A stretch of DNA of 63,856 nucleotides, taken from the NCBI GenBank assembly GCA_018003315.1, contig JAGNEJ010000017.1:1-63856 (forward strand). Reading direction: 5' to 3'. This DNA comes from Verrucomicrobiales bacterium. Its GTDB lineage: Bacteria > Verrucomicrobiota > Verrucomicrobiia > Verrucomicrobiales > V1-33. The notes below the pieces were generated by a model. The model was not told the DNA's origin. It made no database searches and was given only the letters and a program-made list of their open reading frames with translations. A program made the position numbers and the translations under genes. Below are positions 56,001-62,915 of this stretch, piece after piece; the first letter of the stretch is position 1, and each line of letters begins with the position of its first letter.

Positions 56001-57265
56001 AACGGCAGTTTTCCCGCCGCGCACAGGGACTGGAACCCGCGGAATACGCGCACTCCTCGCTGGAACCCGTGCTGCGCAGCACCTTTGGCGTCATTGCCTA
56101 CGAGGAACACATCCTGCAAATCTGCGAGGCGTTTGCCGGACTCAATGGCGGACGCGCCGACATGCTCCGCCGCGCCCTGGTGAAGCAGGACGCACGGAAA
56201 ATCGAGACCCTTGAAGAGGAATTCACCCGCTCCGCACTGGCAAATGGGCGCGCCGAGGAAGATGTCAGGAACGTCTGGCGGCTGGTCGCCGGATTCCAGG
56301 GCTATGCCTTCTGTCGCGCCCATTCCACCGCGTACGGCGTGGAGGCCTACCAGGGCGCCTTCCTCAAGTGCCATCACGCCCCGGAATTTCTCGCCGCGGT
56401 GCTCAGCAACGGAAAGGGTTTTTACTCGCCGCTGGCCTACACGCTGGAATGCCGCCGGCTGGGCATGGGCTTCCGCCTGCCGTGCGTCAATGCCTCCCGC
56501 ACCGGCTATCAGGTGGAATTCGATGCCGGCCAGCCGGTGCTCCGCGTGCCGCTGCGCGCGGTCAAGGACCTGACCGAAGCCATGCTTTCCCGCCATGAAG
56601 CGCAGCGGGCCTGCCGCCCCTTCACCTCGCTGGCAGATTTCGTGCAGCGCGTCTGCCCCGCCCCTGCGGAAATGCTCACGCTCATCCGGGCCGGGGCATT
56701 CGATTCCTTTGGCGATCCGCGTCCGGTCCAGTTCTGGCAGGCCCGCAGTCTCGGTTGCTGGCCGCCGGGAGAAGCCGCGCTGTTTCCCGCACCCGATGCC
56801 GTCACCGGCCTGCCTGCCAACCTCGCCCCGCCGGACCGCATCGCCCTGCTGCGCGATGAACAGGAACTGTTCGGCTTCACTGTTTCCGGCCACCCGCTGG
56901 ACCTTTACACTGGCATCGCCTGGGAAACCTACTGCCCGGCTGCGCGCCTGGCGCAATTTCCCAACCAGCGCGTCGCCGTCTGCGGCCTGATCGTGGAGGA
57001 ACGGCTCCACCGGCAGTCGAACGGAGAACTCATGGAATTCATCACCCTGTGCGACCACACCGGCTTCATCGAATGCGAAATCTTCGCCCGGGCCTGGGCC
57101 CGCTGGGGGCTGGCCACCGTGCGCTGGCCCGTGGTGGAAGTGGAAGCCGTCGTCACCCCGTTCGAAAACGCCAACGGTTTCACCCTGACCGTGCAGCGCA
57201 TCGTCAAACCGCGGAAATCCCGCACCGTGGGCACCCGGAAGCAAACACAAGGCGGACACTCCTGA
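53045..57265 (+). CDS. Fusion of a Y-family (DinB-like) polymerase and a DnaE2-like C-family polymerase
   Basis: One uninterrupted 1406-codon frame. Residues 1-345 form a complete DinB-type polymerase: HLDADAFFAAVE (Asp6), the YEARAFG arginine, GSIDEGYLDLSG (Asp99, Glu100), a helix-hairpin-helix region and a little-finger domain. Residues 381-434 are a linker. From 435 it is DnaE-like: a PHP domain with degenerate metal ligands (NVRSCYSF, ALTDPN), palm motifs PDIDVDF (Asp743/745) and IKLDILAQ (Asp897), fingers, HhH (1193-1225) and OB fold (1305-1375). Both polymerase active sites look intact. Other bacteria encode ImuB and DnaE2 separately. It follows lexA and so is probably SOS-induced for translesion synthesis. 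No imuA is next to it. Confidence 0.93.
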   Translation: MLLHLDADAFFAAVEQAADARLRGRPVAVGGESRGVVSSASYEARAFGITAAMPTAQARRLCPKLVVLPPNFELYELFSRRMFSYAHDFTPLVEVGSIDEGYLDLSGCRGKSPGEIGRIIRRAISQGMKITVSEGIGSSKLVSQIASKVGKPAGFVEVRPGCECAFLHPLAVKWLPGVGPKLEAAFRTAGLVKIAHVAAMPLHLLALLAGSAAPQIHAFARGEDSRPVVPDPPAAKSYGMQETFAQDVTEEAWLIAKLRTMADALMARVRSDARAIRTVALRLRYNDMGECTRSESLSEPTDLEHLVYPLLPRLLSRAWERRVSVRLLSLRFSQVYHGGFMRELPLDGLAVADERRHRLACTVDALRSARLPIMRGHDLWLERRGGAPRSALKAEDAAPPAAVRHDDGHSLTSRVLRERPKSFTVTARSVASGTFAALNVRSCYSFLDSLLSIPVIIETALARGCSAVALTDPNLHAAVPFYQAAKAAGLHPVIGAELCCDGKPVLCYVENAAGYANLCRLLSLRSGAKVTTKELHDHCTGLLLPGAEAALPEIRHANSGDRLRYDIVQSIRTLTLLRERHPQKRRGDFHWPHEAELRGRYREESLRAAVEIAERCRFDFDFQTLRFPGFTPPDGSAPSALLRRLAEEGLARRYGPRAENHRAQLNEELALIGEVAYEEYFLTVWDLLQECRRRGIHWITRGSAADSLVCYCLEISGVCPVRFDLYFRRFLNRDRMALQKLPDIDVDFAHDRKDEVVKLILERYGPEHSAIVGGFNTFHARSAVAEVAKVLGVADHDIRTLTKHLPHSLSAWLPQTLTAKPHPTMDFPVQEEPYRTALATAVFLDGFPRYAKMHPCGVLVSRDPIHSLTPTFVSQKGWPTAHFDMDAVEAVGLIKLDILAQGGLAVIRDTLALLAERGIRPDLEKLEPWQDAGVWEMVSTGQSRGVHHIESPAMLTLARMCRVRDIDVLIAIVSVIRPGAANNLKKRQFSRRAQGLEPAEYAHSSLEPVLRSTFGVIAYEEHILQICEAFAGLNGGRADMLRRALVKQDARKIETLEEEFTRSALANGRAEEDVRNVWRLVAGFQGYAFCRAHSTAYGVEAYQGAFLKCHHAPEFLAAVLSNGKGFYSPLAYTLECRRLGMGFRLPCVNASRTGYQVEFDAGQPVLRVPLRAVKDLTEAMLSRHEAQRACRPFTSLADFVQRVCPAPAEMLTLIRAGAFDSFGDPRPVQFWQARSLGCWPPGEAALFPAPDAVTGLPANLAPPDRIALLRDEQELFGFTVSGHPLDLYTGIAWETYCPAARLAQFPNQRVAVCGLIVEERLHRQSNGELMEFITLCDHTGFIECEIFARAWARWGLATVRWPVVEVEAVVTPFENANGFTLTVQRIVKPRKSRTVGTRKQTQGGHS

Positions 57266-57334
57266 ATGGATTTCTGTTGCGAGCCGCGTCGCGACCGGTT
57301 CCGCACCCCAGTTGCAGCAATTTGATTTTCAAAG

Positions 57335-57369
57335 TGGAGCGGGTGATGGGAATCGAGCCCACGCTTCCA
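57335..57369 (-). other. 3' fragment of a tRNA-Gly gene (probable attachment site remnant)
   Basis: On the minus strand it reads TGGAAGCGTGGGCTCGATTC then CCATCACCCGCTCCA: the end of the anticodon stem, variable region, T-arm and 3' acceptor strand with discriminator and CCA of a tRNA-Gly. The 5' half is missing, so it is not a functional gene. Such fragments mark one end of elements that insert in tRNA 3' ends. A decayed integrase begins 105 bp away. Confidence 0.8.
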
Positions 57370-57474
57370 TTCACCGGTCTATAATTTTTTAACTCGTTGA
57401 TTTGGAGCATTTTAATACATCGTGATTTACTATGGACGTGGATTATTTTTTGGATTACATGTTCCCCCCATCCA

Positions 57475-58020
57475 ATGGCCACCGTGGACAAGCACCCAAA
57501 CAGCCGATTCTTCCGCGCTCGATATATCGACGCCACCGGACGACGCGTTTGCCGCACTCTGAAGATCGAGGACCGGGCGACAGCCATGAAAATGGCAGCT
57601 GACTTCGAATTGGCGACGCGTCAGGCTCGGCAAGGCGCGTTTACGAAGGATCGTGGCCGACAACTCGTGAATCAACTGCTGGTCGCGGTCGGGGGTCGCC
57701 GCTGGACACGGTGACGACGCAGAGCTTTTTTGAGCAGTGGCTGGACGGGAAGCGCCGAACCAAGGCGGGGGGCACATCGAAACGCTACGCGAGCGTCATC
57801 AAGAATTTCCTGGAGCATCTGGGCGCAGCCCCGCCTCCCTCCGGCTGGATATCAAGACTGTGGCATCAGTGTTCACCCATGGAGTCCGCCAAGGGGTCAT
57901 CGCCAATAATCCCGTTGGACCGGTGGAATTGGACGACGCCGCCGGCAGCGAAAAGGAACCCTTTTCAGAAGCTGAGATCAATGCCCTGCTGGCCGCAGCA
58001 TCAAGCGACTGGAAAACAGC
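57475..58020 (+). pseudogene. Decayed tyrosine recombinase (integrase)
   Basis: The N-terminal part (TVDKHPNSRFFRARYIDATG) is in one frame to about 57690, then shifts at a G run and continues as SPLDTVTTQSFFEQWLDGKR and SVIKNFLEHLG. After a further shift and an apparent loss of some 25 codons comes DIKTVASVFTHGVRQGVIAN and EPFSEAEINALLAAASSDWKT. These match successive parts of phage-type integrases. The catalytic domain (R-H-R-Y) is missing. It sits next to the tRNA fragment as expected for an island integrase. Confidence 0.85.
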
Positions 58021-58040
58021 CATTTTGCAGTTTGCGGAAA

Positions 58041-58260
58041 TACGCTTCCTTCGTGCAACGACTGCCATCCTTCTGCTGACTGCAATTCCTGCCTTGGGGG
58101 ACACGGCACTGGTGGAAATGAAGCAGTGCACCGGAGTCGAGGCGGACTGGGCCGACGGGACTGTTTTCCAGTCCGTCCACCAGACGGCAAGGAACTGACA
58201 GTGCGACTCTACGGAGTGGACTGTTGCGAGTGGCATGCGACTGATGCATCCTGCTCCGCC
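58041..58260 (+). pseudogene. Decayed thermonuclease (SNase-like) gene
   Basis: A signal-peptide-like stretch (FLRATTAILLLTAIPALG) is followed by ECK-type sequence GVEADWADG. A frameshift follows, and then RPPDGKELTVRLYGVDCCEWH in another frame. Together they resemble the start of secreted staphylococcal-nuclease-like proteins (WADGDSF..V R..RLYGVDC). The rest of the domain is absent. It directly follows the integrase remnant. Confidence 0.65.
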
Positions 58261-58322
58261 TCCCGTTACCAGCCACTCCTTGACTTTTCCAAATCACTGA
58301 AATCAGCAAAGAATCCGAAAAA

Positions 58323-59606
58323 TTAGAGGAGCAACTCTGCCCGGCGGCGTAGGATCCCGCCAAAGAGGCTGAGTCCCGTTTTACCCTTTCCTGCGAGGGA
58401 GCAGGCACACAGCGGAGTGGGAGTGGGAGTGGGGACGACGGACTCGGTGCGGAGGGTGCCGGAATCGCCCAGGCTCAGGTGCCACCAGGTGCTTTCACGG
58501 CAGGAGCCGCTCAGAAACATCTCCCAAAGGCGGGTCGCAGCACCGACGGCGAGCAGATTCAGGCTGTTGAGACTGCCGCGGCGTTCACTGCGCCAGTCGC
58601 GATCGGCGGTGAATTCCACCTCGAAGTCCGGCGAGGCCAGAATCCGGCGGCCTGCGTCTTCGTTGTGAACGCTGCCCTGGCAAAGAAGACAGCCACGGCG
58701 GTGGCTTGGAATGACGAGCCGGATGTCAGCGCCCATGCTTTCACCCTGCACCGGCCGCAAGTGGACGGTGGTTCCGATGTCGATGAGCGGAATGTGGTGG
58801 CACACCGCCACGGCCGCCGGGGCCAGCCGGGCTCCGGGGTCGTCGGACATGGAGAAGAGGACATCGCAACTGGAAAGGGCGTGGAGTGCCGCCGCCTGAG
58901 TCACCGAAAGCGGCCAGGCTTCCACTTCGATTTCAGGCCGCCACAGCGCGAGCTGATCCTGCAGCACCTGCACCTTGTGGCGTCCGGTGTCCGTTTCACC
59001 AAACGCACCGCCTTCCCCGGTGTTATGGGGCTGGACTTTGTCAGGATCGACCAGCACCAGACGCTCGATGGGAAGCCCTGCCAGGTACCGGACCAGCGCG
59101 GAGCCGAGTTTGCCCAGGCCGACGCAACCAACCGTGGTGGTTTGCAGGGTTTGAAGAGCCCCCATTCCCAGGGCCGCCAGGGTACGGGACCAGCGTTCCT
59201 GCATTTCCGTGGTCAACGGGGCTGGTGCGCAGTCCGGCGGGAAGATGTTCGGCATTCCCGGTCCGGGCAACCGCAGCAGAACATTCGGATTCCAGTCTCC
59301 GGACGACCCGCGGAGCCACGCCCTGGCCCGGCCAGTGGTGTTGCCGTCAAGCCCCAGCCGGACGACCGCCTGGATTTCCGCCGCCAGCGTTGGCAGCAGC
59401 GCCTCTACGCCCCCACCCGGAGCCAGCGGCAGCAGGCGCACCAACAGCCCGGGGCCGTCAGTCCCGGCTTCTCCCGCAGAGAAAGCCGCCAGCGTATCCT
59501 TCGTGCGGGAGATGACCGTCAGGGCGCGATCCACGTGTGGCTGGCCGCGCAGCAGGGAGCGGGCCGCGCGTTCGGCTTCAAAAAGGGGAATGGTCAGCGT
59601 GTGCAT
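58323..59606 (-). CDS. ThiF/E1-like adenylyltransferase with an extra N-terminal domain
   Basis: 427 residues. The N-terminal 140 residues are a separate domain with faint resemblance to JAB-type domains but without the His-x-His metal motif. The E1 domain follows: nucleotide-binding VGCVGLGKLGSALVRYL (159-175), VLVDPDKVQPHN (184-195), a Lys at 211, SDDP near 254 and a single CxxC (Cys306/309). Such enzymes adenylate a protein or peptide C-terminus. It is last in a minus-strand set; the 86-residue protein encoded 119 bp upstream may be its substrate, which is only an inference. The frame runs on to 59693, but the ATG at 59606 is the better start. Confidence 0.85.
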   Translation of the reverse strand: MHTLTIPLFEAERAARSLLRGQPHVDRALTVISRTKDTLAAFSAGEAGTDGPGLLVRLLPLAPGGGVEALLPTLAAEIQAVVRLGLDGNTTGRARAWLRGSSGDWNPNVLLRLPGPGMPNIFPPDCAPAPLTTEMQERWSRTLAALGMGALQTLQTTTVGCVGLGKLGSALVRYLAGLPIERLVLVDPDKVQPHNTGEGGAFGETDTGRHKVQVLQDQLALWRPEIEVEAWPLSVTQAAALHALSSCDVLFSMSDDPGARLAPAAVAVCHHIPLIDIGTTVHLRPVQGESMGADIRLVIPSHRRGCLLCQGSVHNEDAGRRILASPDFEVEFTADRDWRSERRGSLNSLNLLAVGAATRLWEMFLSGSCRESTWWHLSLGDSGTLRTESVVPTPTPTPLCACSLAGKGKTGLSLFGGILRRRAELLL

Positions 59607-59642
59607 GGCTGTCAGACCGGTGTTTGACAAGTCAAAACGAAA

Positions 59643-59706
59643 AGCCTGGGAGCGGAGCGGAAGCGCCACCGTGAGGGGCGGCCCTTTCCGCAATCACTCC
59701 CAGGCT
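59643..59706. other. Inverted repeat between the small-protein and ThiF genes
   Basis: AGCCTGGGAG (59643-59652) and CTCCCAGGCT (59697-59706) are perfect complements 44 nt apart. The loop carries further GC-rich complementarity. There is no T run on the minus strand. It may form an RNA structure in the intercistronic region. Confidence 0.55.
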
Positions 59707-59725
59707 GGGTGCATGCGGCATTTGG

Positions 59726-59986
59726 CTAGTCGTAGCCCAGCGGCGTGCGTTGCGTGGCGGCGGCGGCTTCGGCGCGGCGTTTGACTTCCGCCGCCGCTTC
59801 GGTTGCCAGGCGGTCGGTTTCTTCCGTGCGGACCCGGGACATGGATTCCGCCAGACTGGTGGAGAAATCCAATTTGCGATGCGCACTGACTGCGGATTGG
59901 TCAGGAAGCGGCGCCACTGGGGGATTGGCAAGGGTCGCGGGGGCTGGAAGCAGGCGGTCGGGTGCTGGGAGATCGATGGTTTTCAT
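59726..59986 (-). CDS. Small disordered protein upstream of the ThiF gene
   Basis: 86 residues. The first half is rich in Pro, Ala and Leu. The second half is a charged helix (ESMSRVRTEETDRLATEAAA) ending in TQRTPLGYD. No domain is recognised. Position directly before an E1-like enzyme, and a Gly-Tyr-Asp C-terminus after a flexible tail, make it a possible modification substrate, by loose analogy with Ubl or MccA-like partners. It could equally be an unrelated spacer gene. Confidence 0.6.
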   Translation of the reverse strand: MKTIDLPAPDRLLPAPATLANPPVAPLPDQSAVSAHRKLDFSTSLAESMSRVRTEETDRLATEAAAEVKRRAEAAAATQRTPLGYD

Positions 59987-60073
59987 GGATTTCAGTTGGG
60001 GTTGTTGCTGGAGAGATTGGACCGCCGGATGCCCCGCGTGACACGTGGCACCCGGACAGTTTCGGTTGGGGGC

Positions 60074-61426
60074 TCAGTTCGTTGGGTCGGGAGTTGTGGG
60101 CGGCGAAGCCGCTGGCACCGGCACTGGTCGTTTTTCCGCGGTGTAGATGATGACCACGCGGCGCTTGTCGCGGTCCGCGGGATCGGTCAGCGGGCCATTG
60201 CGGTCCGGCGGAGCCTGGCTGAATCCGGCGACCACGGGCTTCAGTCCCCGCGCCCTCAACTGTTCCGCCACCGCTTCCGCGCGGCGCATCGCGATTTCCC
60301 GGCACTGTTCCAGCGTGCCGATGTCATCGCTGTAGCCGCCGACGATGATTTCCTGGTCCGGGCAGGTCTTGGCGATCTGCTCGGCGTATTGCCGGGCGGC
60401 CGCGAGGTTTTCCCGGTCCAGATCGTTGCTGGAAAAAGCGAATCTGAACTCCGCCCCGGCGATCGGTTTGGCATCCTTGACCAGCCGCGGCCATTCCTTC
60501 TGCACGGACTCCGCCACTCCCGCCGGAGGATCGGTCGGCAGGATGTAGTAGGTGGTGTTCGTGTTGTTGGTGACGTTGATCGGCGCGGCTGAGTCCGGGG
60601 TCGCACTGGTTTTTGGCGGTTCGGGGTTTGCAGTCGCTTTCTGTTCCGTTTGGGGTGTGGGAGGGATTTCAGGGACCACCGCCTTGTTCTCCGGCTTGAC
60701 TTCTGGTTTGGTTTCCACCACGGGGGCGGCTTCAGGCTCCGGCTTGCCCAGCCAGACCAGTACGGAAACCCGCGGCTTGCCCGCTTCCTTGCTTGGCGCC
60801 GGCAGATCGGCAGAAATGCTCTTGTGGATGGCTTCTGCGGTTGCACTGCAGGGAACTGCCGTTTTCGACGAAGACGCTGCGCTGCCATTCGGTGCAAACA
60901 CCTTCAGGGCAGCATCCTGCTTCGCCAAGGTGGCTACCATTTTCGCCAGCAGCTCACTTTCACTGCCAGGCGGCGGCGGCAGAGTGACAGGCGTAGCAGC
61001 CCCAGGGATTTCGACGGTTTTACCCAGCTTCACCCCGGGGAAAAGTTCCCCGGCAGGCTTTTCGGCAAACTGCTTGAGAAACAGCGCCATGCGTTCCTCC
61101 GCCGACGGGGTGCGACCATAAATGCGGTCTGCTTCCGTGATGGGATCCTCCGCCTTCCACGTCCCCAGCACCGTTCCGTCGGGGCCGATCACTTCGATCA
61201 CCGGCCAGGGGGACCACAGATTGCCGCCGCTCCCGGAGGCCGCCAGCGGCTCGATCAATCCCTGCACACTCGAAGGCAGCGGCGCTTCGGATTGGATTTG
61301 CTCCGCTGGCAGGACCATCTTCATCTCGATGTCCATCGCGGGTTTTTCCTCAGGGACACACCCTCCCAGCGCCAGCAAGGCGCAGAGGGACAGCAGGTTT
61401 TGGAATGTCAGTTTCATCGTTTTCAT
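60074..61426 (-). CDS. OmpA-like lipoprotein
   Basis: 450 residues. The lipoprotein signal ends LLALGGC (Cys23). The middle is mainly low-complexity Pro/Glu/Ala. The C-terminal OmpA-like domain (about 325-430, FRFAFSSNDLDRENLAAARQ, VGGYSDDIGTLEQCREIAMR) is of the peptidoglycan-binding type. It would tether the outer membrane to the cell wall or anchor a larger envelope complex. In the island it lies between the multi-pass membrane protein and the small-protein gene. Confidence 0.87.
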   Translation of the reverse strand: MKTMKLTFQNLLSLCALLALGGCVPEEKPAMDIEMKMVLPAEQIQSEAPLPSSVQGLIEPLAASGSGGNLWSPWPVIEVIGPDGTVLGTWKAEDPITEADRIYGRTPSAEERMALFLKQFAEKPAGELFPGVKLGKTVEIPGAATPVTLPPPPGSESELLAKMVATLAKQDAALKVFAPNGSAASSSKTAVPCSATAEAIHKSISADLPAPSKEAGKPRVSVLVWLGKPEPEAAPVVETKPEVKPENKAVVPEIPPTPQTEQKATANPEPPKTSATPDSAAPINVTNNTNTTYYILPTDPPAGVAESVQKEWPRLVKDAKPIAGAEFRFAFSSNDLDRENLAAARQYAEQIAKTCPDQEIIVGGYSDDIGTLEQCREIAMRRAEAVAEQLRARGLKPVVAGFSQAPPDRNGPLTDPADRDKRRVVIIYTAEKRPVPVPAASPPTTPDPTN

Positions 61427-61546
61427 GGGTTTGGTTCGGTTGATGGGTTCAGGACTTCAGAATTTCGATTTCAGGATGGGAGGTGCAGATTCCTCTCCGC
61501 GGAAACCCCGCAGCCGGGGGGGCTGCGGGATTTCACGGGAGGGGGG

Positions 61547-62611
61547 TCAGGCAGCGGCTTGGGGCGGGTGACTCCTTTGAAAAACGGCGATCACCTTGGG
61601 GTCACCGGCCACAGCGCGGGCAATCGCTGCCGTGTTGGCGTTGCTCGTCTGGGCATGGGTCGCGACGGCGTCATAGACTTCGCTCTCGGGAATGGCCGCG
61701 TCAGCTCCCACCGGCGGCTGGTCCATCAGGTCGATCACCAGCAGTTCCAGCGCCTTGGCCAGGGCGAACTTCTGCTCCGGGTTGATTTCATCGTGGCAGA
61801 GTTCGGCGATGTGGTCGCCGTGGAAGTTGCCGATGGTGAAGACCCAGCTCACGAACTGGTCGCCGTCCCTTCCCTGCGGCACCACGCAGTGGCGGTGCGC
61901 ATAGGCGAAGGTAAGCTCCACTCCGGTGGTGATCTTCGACTTCCGCCAGCCATGCACATAGAGCGGAGCGCTGGAAAGCGGGTTTGCCCTGCGGTTGCGC
62001 CAGATGTCATGGCCGCGCAGCCACGTCACCGCCAGAATCCACAGGGCGGCGCCGCTGAACACCCAGTGCATCACGGCGATTCCCACCCAGGCCAGGGCCA
62101 CGCCGCCCACGACCGTCGGCGGAATGACCACCGTCAGCAGGTTTGCCCGGGCGGTGCCGTGCAGCCAGAGGGAAATCTCATACCCCACCAGGCCGGTGAG
62201 CAGGAGGATGCCCAGGGCATTGCACAGCCGCACGTGGAAGGGAAAGCGGGTTGACAGCGCGGCGGCCTCCGCCTGGCTCACATTCGCCGCCTTGGTTTTC
62301 GTCCGGCGGCGCAGTCCGCTGCCGAAGTGGCAGCACCAGGCGCCCACCACCCCGCCCAGCATGAGCCACGCGGTGAAAATGGGCGGCACCTTCGTCACGG
62401 GGATGAAGAGCTTTGCCAGGAGCAGATACTGTGCGGTGAGCACGGCGACCAAGGCTGCCACGTAAAGTCCCGGGCCTTTCAGGACGCCGTAGTGGGTCAG
62501 CGGATAGCCGCCCTGGCTGCTGGTGGGCATCGGGCAGGCCGACAGCCCCTTTTTGACCAGCGGAGCGTCCTCCAGTCCGGTCGAATTGGAATCTTGGGTA
62601 AAGGTAAACAT
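61547..62611 (-). CDS. Multi-pass membrane protein of unknown family
   Basis: 354 residues. Four or more hydrophobic helices lie between about 45 and 200 (GPGLYVAALVAVLTAQYLLL; LCNALGILLLTGLVGYEISL; a long one around LLTVVIPPTVVGGVALAWVG). A cytoplasmic-looking C-terminal part follows, with YAHRHCVVPQGRDGDQFVSW and a tail. The family is not recognised. It is followed by the OmpA-like lipoprotein on the same strand, suggesting an envelope-spanning pair. Confidence 0.75.
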   Translation of the reverse strand: MFTFTQDSNSTGLEDAPLVKKGLSACPMPTSSQGGYPLTHYGVLKGPGLYVAALVAVLTAQYLLLAKLFIPVTKVPPIFTAWLMLGGVVGAWCCHFGSGLRRRTKTKAANVSQAEAAALSTRFPFHVRLCNALGILLLTGLVGYEISLWLHGTARANLLTVVIPPTVVGGVALAWVGIAVMHWVFSGAALWILAVTWLRGHDIWRNRRANPLSSAPLYVHGWRKSKITTGVELTFAYAHRHCVVPQGRDGDQFVSWVFTIGNFHGDHIAELCHDEINPEQKFALAKALELLVIDLMDQPPVGADAAIPESEVYDAVATHAQTSNANTAAIARAVAGDPKVIAVFQRSHPPQAAA

Positions 62612-62915
62612 GGGATGATTTCGGTTGATGAGTTGATTTTTTTTTGGACAGCGGAATTGCCGTTCTCATCTGTGCATGGGCTCCCCGGTCCCCGTTCGTT
62701 ACAACTTTCTGTGGAATGGTGGCTTCCGCCCCTTTGGCGGGCTGCCACAGTTCAAAAGAATGGGGGTGCCGTCCGCTGGACGGCTGCAAAGAATCCGCCG
62801 GGCCGGCGGAACCACTTTCTGGCTGGATCAGGGACGCCGAAAGATTCGCCCCCTGCGTGTTCAACGTTCACCGGAGTTCCCTGAAAGCGGGAAGCAAAGC
62901 CTCCGGAACGCGTGC
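62612..62915. other. Structured intergenic region before the membrane-protein gene
   Basis: 304 bp with three GC-rich hairpins: CCGCC / GGCGG (62726-62740), GCCGTCC-GCT-GGACGGC (62768-62784) and TCCGCC / GGCGGA (62794-62810). CCGGAG / CTCCGG (62869-62904) lies close to the WD40 stop. No gene is seen. The region may hold a terminator for the WD40 gene, an mRNA leader or a small RNA. Confidence 0.4.

Noticed and set aside
53045-57265. Possibility that the polymerase fusion is an artefact joining two genes
   Set aside because: The frame stays open for 4.2 kb, both halves are complete with all motifs in the same frame, and the linker has normal coding composition. Only raw reads could fully exclude an error, so it is kept as real.
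57335-57369. Complete tRNA-Gly gene
   Set aside because: Only the 3' portion is present; no 5' acceptor strand, D-arm or anticodon can be found to the right of 57369.
58323-59606. PRTRC (ParB-related, ThiF-related) cassette
   Set aside because: None of the other PRTRC genes, in particular the ParB-related one, is seen, and this ThiF protein has an extra N-terminal domain.
59726-59986. Pup or UBact homologue
   Set aside because: The C-terminus is GYD rather than GGQ or GGE, and no PafA-type ligase or proteasome gene is present; the neighbour is ThiF-like.
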